A stretch of DNA of 64,000 nt from an uncultured Alphaproteobacteria bacterium (GCA_902826095.1 CADEDN010000009.1:62001-126000); one strand, 5' to 3'; positions 26,847 to 36,094 are shown, counted from the stretch's first letter. Program-made: numbers and translations. The notes: generated by a model not told the origin, from the sequence alone.

Positions 26847-28511
26847 TCAGCCCCTGTCCCGCCAAAGATTGGTGATCGGATAGCGCCGGTCGCGGCCGAA
26901 ATTGACTTTCGTGACCTTTGGGCCCGGCGGCGCCTGACGCCGCTTGTATTCGGCGACGTAAAGCATGTGCTCGACGCGGCGCACCGTCGCCTCGTCATAG
27001 CCGTCGGCGACAATGTCGCGGACCGCCATTTCGCGCTCGACGAGGCGCTCAAGGATGCCGTCGAGGATGTCATAGGGCGGCAGGCTGTCCTGGTCGGTCT
27101 GGCCCGCGCGCAATTCCGCCGACGGCGCTTTCGTGATGATCCGCTCCGGGATCACCGCGCCCGTCGGCCCCTTGAGGCCTGGCGCGCTGTTCGCATTGCG
27201 CCAGCGGCAGAGGCGAAAGACGTCGGTCTTATAGATGTCTTTCAGCGGATTATAGCCGCCGTTCATGTCGCCATAGAGCGTCGCATAGCCGACCGACATT
27301 TCGGATTTGTTCCCCGTCGTCAGCACCATCGGCCCGAACTTGTTCGAGAGCGCCATCAAGATGACGCCGCGCACGCGCGACTGGATGTTTTCCTCGGCGA
27401 CATCGGGCGCGCGTCCCGCGAAGACAGGGGCCAGCATCGCGCCGAAGGCTTCGACAGCAGGCTCGATCGCGATCGTCTCATAGGAAACGCCGAGGCGGCG
27501 CGCGCATTCCTGCGCGTCGTCGAGCGAATGCTGCGCCGTGTAGCGCGACGGCATCATCACGCATCTGACGCGTTCTGGCCCCAGCGCATCGACAGCGATC
27601 GCCGCCGTCAACGCCGAATCAACGCCGCCCGAAAGGCCGATGACGACGCTCGGGAAGCGGTTGTTCTCGATGTAATCGCGGACGCCGAGAACGACCGCGC
27701 GGTAGATCATTTCCTCGCCCTTGACCCATTCCGCATCCGGACCCGCGACGCATTCCCAGCCGTTTCCGCGCTCCTCCCATTCGGAGAGAAAGACGCCGGG
27801 CGCGAACTGCGGCGCGCGGTGAACGATCTCGCCGGCGCGGTCCATGATGAAGGCGGCGCCCTCGAAGACGACCTCGTCCTGGCCGGCGAGCTGGTTGACG
27901 AACAGCAAGGGCTTGCCGGTCGCCTTGACGCGCGTTCGCGCCGCCGCCTCGCGCTCGTCGAGGGAGGTGACGCGGAAGGGCGAGCCGTGCGGGACGATGA
28001 AGAAATCAGCGCCTGCGTCAGCGAGCGCTTCGCCGGCGCCCGCGAGCCACATGTCCTCGCAGACCATGAGGCCGAGCTTGACGCCCTTGAACTCCGTAGG
28101 CTGAGGGAATTCAGCGCCCGGCGCAAATCGGCGCGGCTCGTCGAAGACGCCGTAATTCGGCAGTTTGACCTTGCGGCGGACAGCGGCGATCTGGCCGCCC
28201 GCAAGCAGCAGCGCGGCGTTATAGAGCGCAGGCCCTTCGCGCCACGGCGATCCGACAATCATGGCGGGGCCGCCGTCGCCCGAGGCGATCGCGAGGTCTT
28301 CAACCGCGGCGCGGCAGGCGCGCTGGAAGGCCGGCTTGGCGACGAGGTCTTCGGGCGGATAGCCGCAGATGACGAGCTCGCAAAAGACCGCAAGATCGGC
28401 GCCCATCGTCGCCGCTTCAGCGCGCGCCGCGAGAATCTTCGCCTTGTTGCCGGCGATGTCGCCGACGACCGGCGCGATCTGGCAGATGGCGATCTTGAGG
28501 CGGCGGGTCAT
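26847..28511 (-). CDS. nadE: Glutamine-dependent NAD+ synthetase
   Basis: A 554-residue two-domain enzyme that makes NAD+ from deamido-NAD, ATP and glutamine. The N-terminal nitrilase-type glutaminase has the Glu (FCELVICGYPPEDL), Lys (RRKVKLPNYGVFDE) and Cys (GLMVCEDMW) triad. The C-terminal synthetase has the PP-loop GLSGGVDSALTA and the terminal KVNFGRDRRYPITNLWRD typical of the family. ATG 28511 gives MTRRLKIAICQIAP. A TTG at 28547 would add 12 residues without family match. No clear ribosome-binding site precedes 28511. Confidence 0.94.
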   Translation of the reverse strand: MTRRLKIAICQIAPVVGDIAGNKAKILAARAEAATMGADLAVFCELVICGYPPEDLVAKPAFQRACRAAVEDLAIASGDGGPAMIVGSPWREGPALYNAALLLAGGQIAAVRRKVKLPNYGVFDEPRRFAPGAEFPQPTEFKGVKLGLMVCEDMWLAGAGEALADAGADFFIVPHGSPFRVTSLDEREAAARTRVKATGKPLLFVNQLAGQDEVVFEGAAFIMDRAGEIVHRAPQFAPGVFLSEWEERGNGWECVAGPDAEWVKGEEMIYRAVVLGVRDYIENNRFPSVVIGLSGGVDSALTAAIAVDALGPERVRCVMMPSRYTAQHSLDDAQECARRLGVSYETIAIEPAVEAFGAMLAPVFAGRAPDVAEENIQSRVRGVILMALSNKFGPMVLTTGNKSEMSVGYATLYGDMNGGYNPLKDIYKTDVFRLCRWRNANSAPGLKGPTGAVIPERIITKAPSAELRAGQTDQDSLPPYDILDGILERLVEREMAVRDIVADGYDEATVRRVEHMLYVAEYKRRQAPPGPKVTKVNFGRDRRYPITNLWRDRG

Positions 28512-28583
28512 GGCGGGAGGTTTAAAAGCGGAAGGCGCGCTTGCCAAGGCGAAGCGCGCCTTCCGTCGTCATTTCATCGCCTG

Positions 28584-29909
28584 TCAATTCGCGCCGCGAT
28601 AGGCGTGCGGGAGATCGCCGCGCGAAAGGTCCTTGTAGCGGTCGCGCAGCATGGTCTGGCGATTCTTCAAGGAGGTGATGCGGCCGTCGATCAATACCGC
28701 GATCGGCCGCGTCGAGACTTCGAGCGGATCGCCGTCCCAGATGACGACGTCGCCCGCCTTGCCGATCTCAAGCGAGCCGTAGCGGTCGGCGACGCCGTAG
28801 ATGCGCGCGGGATTGATCGTCAGCGCGGCGAGCGCCGCGCCGTAGGAGAGGCCGTTCGCGACCGCATTGCCGGCGAGCTGCGGAAGCAGCCTCAGATTAT
28901 GGGCGCCGGACGGGGGATCGTAGAATGCGATCGTCACGCCGGCGGCGGCGAGCCTTGCGGCGTTCGTCTGCGTCGCCGCGAGGTTTTCAAATTGCGACGG
29001 CAGGTTGAGGAAGGAATTGAGAATGACCGGGATATTCGCCGCCGCGAGCTCCCTGGCGACGAGATGGGCCTCCGTCCCGCCGAGCACGATCGCGTTGACG
29101 CCGTATTGCGCTTTCAGTTTGATCAGTGCGCGGATGTCCGTCGCGCTGTTGAGGTAGACGACAAGCGGCTGCGCGCCCCGCGCAACGGGGCCGAGCGCCT
29201 TCAGATCAATGATCGACAATCCGCCTTCGCGCGGCCGCATGAGATAGGAGCCCGGATTGGCGGCGTAGGCGCGCGCCTCGTCAAGCGCGTCGCGGAGCGA
29301 GGCCCAGGCGCCAAGGCGCGTGCCGCCATTGTAGCCGGCGCCGGCGGCGCCCATGGCGACCGACTGCAGCGCCTGCGCGCGGTTGATCGATCCCGGCGCG
29401 CCGGAGAGATCGACGATCGCGCCCTGGCCGCCGAACATCTTCGCGCCCGGTTCGGGCGCAGAGGCCGCCCTTGTGACGCCGCCCGCGCGATTGATCGGGA
29501 TCAATGTCGAGGAAGGATTGAACGCGTCGGTCGCATCAAGCCCCGCCGACAGCGCGAAATCGTCCTCGGTCGAGGAATCATTCGCCTCGTCATCAAGACC
29601 GATCTCGACAAGCCCGATCTGCGACCAGGGCGCGAAGAGGCCCGGCGTCACGACGCGCCCCTGCGCATTGATGACGGTCGCGCCGGGCGGCGCCGGCAGA
29701 TCCTGTCCGACGCCCGCGATGACGCCGTCGCGAATGATGACGTCGGCGTTGTTGACGCCGCCGCCTGTCGGGTCGGTCGCCGCGCCCGCCATCGTGTAAA
29801 CGCGCGCGTTCTGGATGGCGATCGTCTGCGCGCCGGCGACGGCGATCGAGGCCGCGGCCGCTGCGAGCGACGCCGTCAGGAGTTTTAGCGATGAATGGTT
29901 CATGGTCAT
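28584..29909 (-). CDS. Exported amidohydrolase-like protein lacking metal ligands
   Basis: 441 residues with a signal peptide (SSLKLLTASLAAAAASIAVAGAQ). It has the overall amidohydrolase fold: an N-terminal beta sandwich with IAIQNARVYTMAG, and the C-terminal GSLEIGKAGDVVIWDGDPLE. The metal-binding residues of its operon partner are all replaced. HSH after VTPG is PWSQ here, the His of NMHCYRGD becomes Asn (VYLNSATD), the next His becomes Gly (VLGGTEAHL), and the catalytic Asp of HSDDE is not conserved. It is therefore probably a non-catalytic subunit that pairs with the upstream enzyme. Its ATG overlaps the upstream stop by four bases, giving tight coupling. The family of the pair is known; the lack of ligands is seen directly. 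Confidence 0.82.
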   Translation of the reverse strand: MTMNHSSLKLLTASLAAAAASIAVAGAQTIAIQNARVYTMAGAATDPTGGGVNNADVIIRDGVIAGVGQDLPAPPGATVINAQGRVVTPGLFAPWSQIGLVEIGLDDEANDSSTEDDFALSAGLDATDAFNPSSTLIPINRAGGVTRAASAPEPGAKMFGGQGAIVDLSGAPGSINRAQALQSVAMGAAGAGYNGGTRLGAWASLRDALDEARAYAANPGSYLMRPREGGLSIIDLKALGPVARGAQPLVVYLNSATDIRALIKLKAQYGVNAIVLGGTEAHLVARELAAANIPVILNSFLNLPSQFENLAATQTNAARLAAAGVTIAFYDPPSGAHNLRLLPQLAGNAVANGLSYGAALAALTINPARIYGVADRYGSLEIGKAGDVVIWDGDPLEVSTRPIAVLIDGRITSLKNRQTMLRDRYKDLSRGDLPHAYRGAN

Positions 29910-31471
29910 TGCCCCGCTCCGCCGGTGAAGCCAGCGCTCCGTTGTCCGATTTCAAAATCCATGCGCGGCGAGCGCCGCGGATCCTTCGAGTCAAACAGCA
30001 GCGCGCCGTCGACATAGACTTTCTCCGCCTTGGCGTAGACCGAGAACGGATTGCCGTTCCAGACGACGACATCCGCCATCTTTCCCGGTTCGAGCGTTCC
30101 CGTCTCGCCGTCGATGCGCAGCGCCTTCGCCGGATGCGCGGTGATCCATTTGATCGCGCGTTCGGGCGCGATTTTCAGGCCCATCTTGTTCCCGTCCGCC
30201 ATCGCAAGGCCGGCTTGCTGATTGAGCCGCTGAATGCCGTATTCGTCATCCGAATGGATGATCGCGCAGGAATTGGCCTGCGCGTCGACCAGCGCGGCGT
30301 TCTCGCGGATCGCGTCATAGGCCTCAAGCTTGAAGCCCCACCAATCGGCCCAGACAGCCGCGCAAACGCCTCTTTCCGCAAGGAAATCGGCGACCTTGTA
30401 GGCCTCGACCGCGTGATGGAAAGTCTGGACCTTGTAGCCGAATTCCTTCGCCATATCGAGAACGAGCGCCATTTCGTCGCCGCGATAGCAGTGCATGTTG
30501 ACGGTGATGTCGCCATTCAGCGCCATCGCCAGCGTTTCAAGTTTCAGATCGCGCGTCGGCGCTTCCGGCTCCTTGCCGTTATCGTCGCCTTTCTTCGAGG
30601 GCTTCTTCTTGTCGCCGTTCTTCTTGTCCCAGTCGGCCTTCTCCTCCCAGTATTTCTCCCACTTCTTCTTGTAGTCGGCGGCCTCGATCCAGGCGGCGCG
30701 ATAGCCGGCGAAATTCGCCATCCGCGTCGACGGTCCGCCCTTTTCGCCGTAGACGCGCTTCGGGTTCTCGCCGCACGCCATCTTGACGCCGTAAGGCGCG
30801 CCCGGAAACTTCATGCCCTGAACCGTCCGCGCCGGGACGTTTTTCAAAATCGCGGATCGCCCGCCGAAAAGATTGGCCGACCCTGGCAGAATCTGGAGAG
30901 ACGTGATCCCGCCCGCGAGCGCTCTTGTGAAGCCGGCGTCCTGCGGCCAGACGGAATGCTCAGCCCAGACTTGCGCGGTGTTCGGCGCCGTCGCCTCATT
31001 GCCGTCGGACGTCGATTCGGTCTGCGGCGAGGGATAATCGCCAAGATGCGAATGCACGTCGATGACGCCCGGCGTCACCCATTTGCCCTTCGCCTCGACG
31101 ATGGCGGCGCCCGAGGGAACTGCGACATCGGCGCCGCCGACGCTGGCGATTTTTCCATCAGCAAGGACGACCGTGCCGTTTTCAATGCGCTCGCCGGCGC
31201 CGGTCAGCACGGTCGCGCCGCGGATGACCGTCGTTCCGGACGGATAGGGCGCGTAGGTCGATGGAAAGGGATCCGAGGCCCAAAGGCTCGGCTTGGCGTC
31301 AGCCGCCTGTTTTTCTTCCGCTTTTCCAGCGCCCGCCTCAGCCGCCTTGTCGGCTTTCGTCGGGTCGGCGCCGCCGGGCGCCTTTTCGCCCTTTCCGCCG
31401 CAGCTTGCGACGGCCATTATGGCGGCGAGGCTCGCGGCCATTCGGGATTTCTTTCGCATGTCGCTTTTCAC
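29906..31471 (-). CDS. Amidohydrolase lipoprotein (imidazolonepropionase-like)
   Basis: 521 residues. A lipoprotein signal (MAASLAAIMAVASC, lipobox VASC) is followed by a charged linker and a TIM-barrel amidohydrolase. Metal and catalytic residues are visible in order: HSHLGDYPSP after VTPGVID, His in NMHCYRGDE, His in QTFHHAVE, and Asp in IIHSDDEYG. A Lys-rich insertion (KKKWEKYWEEKADWDKKN) interrupts the barrel. The family includes peptidases and lactamases, and the substrate is unknown. It is the first gene of a two-gene operon with the ligand-less paralogue. Divergent phoD starts 111 bases away. Confidence 0.85.
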   Translation of the reverse strand: MKSDMRKKSRMAASLAAIMAVASCGGKGEKAPGGADPTKADKAAEAGAGKAEEKQAADAKPSLWASDPFPSTYAPYPSGTTVIRGATVLTGAGERIENGTVVLADGKIASVGGADVAVPSGAAIVEAKGKWVTPGVIDVHSHLGDYPSPQTESTSDGNEATAPNTAQVWAEHSVWPQDAGFTRALAGGITSLQILPGSANLFGGRSAILKNVPARTVQGMKFPGAPYGVKMACGENPKRVYGEKGGPSTRMANFAGYRAAWIEAADYKKKWEKYWEEKADWDKKNGDKKKPSKKGDDNGKEPEAPTRDLKLETLAMALNGDITVNMHCYRGDEMALVLDMAKEFGYKVQTFHHAVEAYKVADFLAERGVCAAVWADWWGFKLEAYDAIRENAALVDAQANSCAIIHSDDEYGIQRLNQQAGLAMADGNKMGLKIAPERAIKWITAHPAKALRIDGETGTLEPGKMADVVVWNGNPFSVYAKAEKVYVDGALLFDSKDPRRSPRMDFEIGQRSAGFTGGAGQ

Positions 31472-31582
31472 CCCAGTTTGCGTGAAACTGGCGGCAACCT
31501 AGACGAAATCGCGCCAGATAAAAGATCGCCCGGCAGGCGTGAAGACGCCAAAACCGCAAAATTTCGCGACGAAAGGAAGACC

Positions 31583-33310
31583 ATGACGAGAATAACGCGC
31601 CGCGCGGCGATCGGGACAGTTTTGGCCGGGGCGGCGAGCGCCTGCGAGAACACCGCGCCGCGCCGGAGTTTCGCCGCCGTCTCCGCTGACGCCGACCAGC
31701 TTTTCGCGCATGGCGTCGCCAGCGGCGATCCGGCGCCAGGCAGCGTCGTCTTGTGGACGCGCGTTTCTCCCGCCGGCGTCGACGTCATGCCGGTTCGCTG
31801 GGAAATCGCGGAGGATGCGGCGTTTGCCGCAATCGTCGCCGCGGGCGAGGCGAGCGCGCGCTATGAATCCGATTTCACGGTAAAGGTCATCGCGGCCGGC
31901 CTTACGCCCGGGACGCGGTATCATTATCGCTTCAGCGTCGGCGAGGCGCGCTCCCCGGTCGGACGAACGCGGACGCTGCCGGAAGGAAGGCTCGACGCCG
32001 CGCGATTCGCCGTCGTGTCGTGCTCGAACTATCCGTTCGGTTATTTCAACGTCTACGACCTCATCGCGCGGCGCGACGATTTGGACGCTGTCATCCATCT
32101 CGGCGATTACATTTATGAGTACGGCGTCGACGGCTATGGCGGCGAGGCGGGCAAGGCGAACGGCCGCGATCACCAGCCGGCGCATGAAATCCTCACGCTC
32201 AGCGACTACCGGATGCGGCACGCGCAATATAAGGCGGACCCCTGTTCACGCGCGATGCACGCCGCCCATCCGCTGATTTCGATCTGGGACGATCATGAAA
32301 CGGCGGACAATTCTTATTCCGCCGGCGCCAACAATCACGACCCGATGAAAGAAGGTTCCTGGGAGGAGCGAAAGCGCAACGCGCTGCAGGCCTATTATGA
32401 ATGGATGCCGATCCGCGAGCCGGGTCGCGCGCTGCCGCGCGAAGCGATTTTCCGCGCGTTCACTTATGGCGACCTCTTGACGCTGACCGCGCTTGAATCA
32501 CGACTTCTCGCCCGCGCGGCGCCAATCGAATATAATGACGTCGTGCCGGAGCTGATCGCCGGCGGCGAGGCGGCCGTCGCGAAATTTCGCGACGAAACGC
32601 TCTGGGCGCGGGGCCGGGACATGCTCGGCGACGCGCAGGCGAAATTTGTCTACAACACTTTCAAGGCGTCCGCCGAGCGCGGCGAACCGTGGCGGCTCGT
32701 CGCCAATCAGGTGATCATGGCGAAAGTGACCGCGCCCAATCTTGAGCCGCGCGTCACGGAAGAAGACATCGCCGAACTGGAGCGCCAATGGGATCAGGCG
32801 CGCTCCTTCATCAAATTCTCAACGCTCGGCCTGCCGACCAATCTTGACGCCTGGGACGGTTATCCGGCGGCGCGAGAACGCTTCTACCGGATCGTGAGAG
32901 AAACGAATGCGGAGGGTCTCGTCGTCGTCACCGGCGACACTCATACCTGGTGGGCGAACGATCTGGTCGCGAAGGACGGCAAGCATATGGGGGTCGAGCT
33001 TGGCGCGCATTCGGTCACCTCGCCCTCGCCCTATCGAAAGGAATTTCTCGGCGGCAAGGGCGCCGAATACGCCTTGCTGACCGGCCAGGTGAATGACGAC
33101 GTCCGCTACATATCCGGCGAGGATCACGGCTATATCGCCCTCACTGTCGCGCGGGAATCAGTGACGGCGCAGTTCATCGCCGTCGACACGATTGAGGCGC
33201 CCGAATATGCGGCGTTCGAGAAAGCGGGATTCACGATCCGGAAATCCGCCGGCGACGCCCAGTTCGCCGACGTGAACGGACTTTCGCTGGCTGAAAGGGC
33301 GGTGTTCTGA
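31583..33310 (+). CDS. phoD: PhoD-type alkaline phosphatase / phosphodiesterase, Tat-exported
   Basis: A 575-residue phosphoesterase. The Tat signal RITRRAAIGTVLAGAASAC is followed by the PhoD N-terminal domain (HGVASGDPAPGSVVLWTRV) and the metallophosphoesterase core. The core motifs are VIHLGDYIYEYG, SIWDDHETADN and VVVTGDTHTWW. PhoD enzymes use iron and calcium to release phosphate from mono- and diesters in the periplasm. ATG 31583 follows AAAGGAAG at good spacing. The much longer in-frame ORF from 29891 is antisense to the amidohydrolase genes. Two small membrane proteins follow directly and may belong to the same operon. Confidence 0.93.
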   Translation: MTRITRRAAIGTVLAGAASACENTAPRRSFAAVSADADQLFAHGVASGDPAPGSVVLWTRVSPAGVDVMPVRWEIAEDAAFAAIVAAGEASARYESDFTVKVIAAGLTPGTRYHYRFSVGEARSPVGRTRTLPEGRLDAARFAVVSCSNYPFGYFNVYDLIARRDDLDAVIHLGDYIYEYGVDGYGGEAGKANGRDHQPAHEILTLSDYRMRHAQYKADPCSRAMHAAHPLISIWDDHETADNSYSAGANNHDPMKEGSWEERKRNALQAYYEWMPIREPGRALPREAIFRAFTYGDLLTLTALESRLLARAAPIEYNDVVPELIAGGEAAVAKFRDETLWARGRDMLGDAQAKFVYNTFKASAERGEPWRLVANQVIMAKVTAPNLEPRVTEEDIAELERQWDQARSFIKFSTLGLPTNLDAWDGYPAARERFYRIVRETNAEGLVVVTGDTHTWWANDLVAKDGKHMGVELGAHSVTSPSPYRKEFLGGKGAEYALLTGQVNDDVRYISGEDHGYIALTVARESVTAQFIAVDTIEAPEYAAFEKAGFTIRKSAGDAQFADVNGLSLAERAVF

Positions 33311-33313
33311 CCG

Positions 33314-33880
33314 ATGGAACGCTGGCTCAGGAGACAGATAAGGCGCGCCAATCCGCTGCGCCTGTTCGCCGCGGCCCTGCTGCTCGGGGCCTACGGGCTT
33401 TGGCTCTTCACCGCCGAGAGCCCGTTCACCCGCGCGCTTGACGGCGCCGGCGACCGGCTTCCCGAACTGATCGCCGGATTCCCGGGCGGCGAACCGGCGG
33501 CGGCGCTGCTGCGGCTCGGCGAGTGGCGCGGCGATTATGTCTGGATGCAGGCGTTCGATCTGCCGTTTGTCGCGCTCGTCATCCTGGTCGCCGTCACCGC
33601 GATCGGACTGGCCTTGAAGCGCCTGAATTTTGCGACCGGCGACCAACGCTACCTCCTGCTGGTTCCGGCGCTCTACGGCGCGCTTGAACTTGTCGAAAAC
33701 GGGCTGCTTGCGCTGTTCGCGTCCGGCGGCGCGGAGCCCGCAGACGCGCTTGCGCTTCTCCAACAATCGGTGACGACACTGAAACTCGCCGCGATCTTGC
33801 TGACCGTCGTCGTCAGCGTCGGCGCTCTCATCATCTGGTCGATCGCCGCCATCGCTTCGCTCAGGCGGGAAGCGGCATGA
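33314..33880 (+). CDS. Small membrane protein, tandem paralogue 1
   Basis: 188 residues with four hydrophobic segments (about 14-32, 80-99, 111-128 and 152-178). I do not recognise the family. It is clearly similar to the next gene along its whole length. Both have an ESP-x-TRAL-x-x-AG-x-x-LPE motif after the first helix, and both have an LxxPxLYxxxExVENxLxAxFA motif in the third segment. The Glu-Asn pair inside a membrane helix is conserved between the copies. It starts four bases after the phoD stop, so it is probably cotranscribed with phoD. Confidence 0.75.
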   Translation: MERWLRRQIRRANPLRLFAAALLLGAYGLWLFTAESPFTRALDGAGDRLPELIAGFPGGEPAAALLRLGEWRGDYVWMQAFDLPFVALVILVAVTAIGLALKRLNFATGDQRYLLLVPALYGALELVENGLLALFASGGAEPADALALLQQSVTTLKLAAILLTVVVSVGALIIWSIAAIASLRREAA

Positions 33881-34449
33881 ACGGGTGGATCCGAACGCGC
33901 ATCGAGAAAGCGAGCTGGCGCGGATTTGCGCTCTGGTTCGCCGCATGGTTCGCCTATAATTGGTGGGCGTTCAACATGGAGAGCCCGTGGACGCGCGCCC
34001 TCGCCGCGGCCGGCGGCAAGCTTCCCGAATCGCAGCCGGGATTTCCGCCGATCGAACCGCAGCGGTCGCTCGACGCGCTCGCCGCCGCCGGTGCGACAGA
34101 CGATTATCTTTTCTGGCAAGCGCTCGATTTTCTCTATGCGATCGGCAATCTGTTCGTCACCGCGATCGCGATCGCGCTCGCGCTGAAGGCCGTGCGTCTT
34201 GAAAGGACGTTCCTCAAATATTTGCTGATCCTGCCGCCGCTCTACGTTCTGTGCGAGATTGTCGAAAACTCGCTGGTCGCCGCCTTCGCCGCAAAGCTGA
34301 TCGCGCCGGGCGAAGCGGTCGTCCTCATCCAGCAGGCGGCGACCAGCGTCAAAATGGCCAGCGGATTTGGATCGATGTTTCTTGGCATGGCGGCGCTCGC
34401 CTTCGCGGCGGTCGCCGCGCTGATCGGCGTCTTCAGAAAACGATCATGA
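33877..34449 (+). CDS. Small membrane protein, tandem paralogue 2
   Basis: 190 residues, paralogous to the preceding gene and overlapping it by four bases (ATGA). Four hydrophobic segments are seen, and the shared motifs are ESPWTRALAAAGGKLPE and LYVLCEIVENSLVAAFA. The stop overlaps the ATG of the deaminase gene by the same ATGA arrangement, so phoD, both membrane genes and the deaminase may be read as one unit. Function is unknown. The pair could form a heteromeric membrane complex, by analogy with other tandem duplicated membrane genes. Confidence 0.75.
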   Translation: MNGWIRTRIEKASWRGFALWFAAWFAYNWWAFNMESPWTRALAAAGGKLPESQPGFPPIEPQRSLDALAAAGATDDYLFWQALDFLYAIGNLFVTAIAIALALKAVRLERTFLKYLLILPPLYVLCEIVENSLVAAFAAKLIAPGEAVVLIQQAATSVKMASGFGSMFLGMAALAFAAVAALIGVFRKRS

Positions 34450-35480
34450 ACAAGGCCGCCCTCGTCGATTACGCGCGCCGCCTCCCCAAGGCGGAGCTTC
34501 ACCTTCATATCGAAGGCAGCCTTGAGCCGGAGATGATGGTCGCGCTCGCCAAACGCAACGCGATCGAGATTCCCTTCAAGTCAGTCGATGAAGCGCGCGC
34601 GGCGTACCAATTCTCGAACCTGCAGGACTTTCTCGACATCTATTACCAGGGAATGAGCGTCCTTCGGACCGAGGAAGACTTTTTCGACCTGACGATGGCG
34701 TATCTCAACCGCGCGCGCGCGGACAATGTGCGACACGCCGAGATTTTTTTCGATCCGCAAGGCCACACGGCGCGCGGCCTGCCTTTCGGCGTCGCGATCG
34801 GCGGCGTGCTGACCGCGCTAAAATTGAGCCGCGCGCAATTCGGCATGACGTCGGCGCTCATCATGTGTTTCCTCCGCCACCTTTCGGAAGAGGACGCCTT
34901 CGCGACATTGAAGGAGGCCGACCCATGGCTCGACCAGATCGAAGGCGTCGGCCTTGATTCTTCGGAACTCGGCCATCCGCCGTCGAAATTCGCGCGCGTA
35001 TTCGCCGCCGCGAAGGAGCGCGGCCTCAAACTCTGCGCGCATGCCGGCGAGGAAGGCCCGCCGGATTACGTTCGGGAATCGCTTGACCTTCTGAAAATCG
35101 ACCGGCTCGACCACGGCAACCGCACGCTCGAAGACGACCGGCTTGTCGAGCGCCTGCGCGCGTCGGGAACCGCGCTGACCTTATGCCCGCTCTCCAATCT
35201 GAAATTGCGCGTCGTTCAGGACATGCGCGCGCATCCGATCAAGCGCATGCTCGATCTTGGCCTTCGGGCGAGCGTCCATTCCGACGATCCCGCCTATTTC
35301 GGCGGCTACATCAACGCCAATTTCGCCGCGATCATCGAGGCGCTCGATCTTTCCGACGAGCACATCCGTACACTGATGAAAAACAGCTTCGCCGGATCGT
35401 TCCTCGCCGAGGGGCAAAAGCGCGCGCATGTCGCGGCGATCGACAAGGTCCCGGTCCAGTCCCCGGCTCAATCCTTATGA
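34446..35480 (+). CDS. Adenine deaminase (adenosine deaminase-like family)
   Basis: A 344-residue TIM-barrel deaminase. Zinc ligands appear in HLHIEGSLEPE, CAHAGEEGP, and SVHSDDPAYFGGY; DHGNRTLED carries the conserved His. The DHGNRTLED and HSDDPAYFGGY forms are those of the bacterial/fungal adenine deaminase subgroup, whereas true adenosine deaminases have DHIGHG-type and NTDDP-type motifs. These enzymes convert adenine to hypoxanthine in purine salvage. Many databases call them adenosine deaminase. ATG 34446 overlaps the previous stop. The 3' end overlaps the convergent SYLF gene by 13 bases. Confidence 0.85.
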   Translation: MNKAALVDYARRLPKAELHLHIEGSLEPEMMVALAKRNAIEIPFKSVDEARAAYQFSNLQDFLDIYYQGMSVLRTEEDFFDLTMAYLNRARADNVRHAEIFFDPQGHTARGLPFGVAIGGVLTALKLSRAQFGMTSALIMCFLRHLSEEDAFATLKEADPWLDQIEGVGLDSSELGHPPSKFARVFAAAKERGLKLCAHAGEEGPPDYVRESLDLLKIDRLDHGNRTLEDDRLVERLRASGTALTLCPLSNLKLRVVQDMRAHPIKRMLDLGLRASVHSDDPAYFGGYINANFAAIIEALDLSDEHIRTLMKNSFAGSFLAEGQKRAHVAAIDKVPVQSPAQSL

Positions 35481-36022
35481 ATGCGGCTGATCTTCGATCC
35501 TTCGAGCGACAGATTGTACATCAGCCCCTTGCCGTCGAAAATGAAGGCGACGATCGGCTGATTGAGCTGCGTCGTGTCGATCGATCCGCCGGCGTCGAGC
35601 GCAATCACCGCGACCGAGGCGTCGACGCCGATTTCCCATCCCTCGCTCGCGCGGAATTTCTCGAGCGCCTTCTGGTCGAGAAAGACAAGTATCTGCCGGC
35701 GCGCCTGCGCGCCCAATTGCAGTCCGATCGAGGCGGCCGCCGTATTGTAATAGGCGACGCTCCTGCCGCCAATCCTGAGCGCGCCTTCGCCATATTCGCC
35801 GCCGACGCCGATCCCCGCTTTCTTGACCGACGGAAAAACGAGAACGCCGACCGCTTTCGCCAGCACCGCGTCGGCGCCGCCGATATCGTCGCGAAATTCG
35901 GCGATCGCCTTGTCGACTTTCCGGTCGATCTTCGACTTCGACGCCGCATTCGCGGCGCCGGCGAACGACAGGACCGCGACAAAGAGCGCCAAAACGAACT
36001 TGTTCATGGTCAGCGCGCGCAT
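35468..36022 (-). CDS. Exported SYLF-domain (YSC84-like) lipid-binding protein
   Basis: A 184-residue secreted protein. The signal peptide is MNKFVLALFVAVLSFAGAANA. The SYLF body contains VLVFPSVKKAGIGVGGEYGEGAL, SVAYYNTAAASIGLQLGAQ and SVAVIALDAG, which fit the phosphoinositide/lipid-binding fold first described in SH3YL1 and Ysc84. Its bacterial role is unclear. ATG 36022 was chosen because AAAAGGAGA lies six bases upstream; an alternative ATG at 36049 lacks this. Confidence 0.85.
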   Translation of the reverse strand: MRALTMNKFVLALFVAVLSFAGAANAASKSKIDRKVDKAIAEFRDDIGGADAVLAKAVGVLVFPSVKKAGIGVGGEYGEGALRIGGRSVAYYNTAAASIGLQLGAQARRQILVFLDQKALEKFRASEGWEIGVDASVAVIALDAGGSIDTTQLNQPIVAFIFDGKGLMYNLSLEGSKISRIHKD

Positions 36023-36094
36023 GGTCTCTCCTTTTCGGATCACTCGCATGATTTTCGGCGGCGACTGTGCGCTGCTTTGTCTTGCGCGACAACC

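Noticed and set aside
25413-29888. A 1,491-residue plus-strand open frame
   Set aside because: It is antisense to the FAD oxidase, nadE and amidohydrolase genes, all with clear motifs. High GC removes stops from the opposite strand; the product is Arg-rich with no domain.
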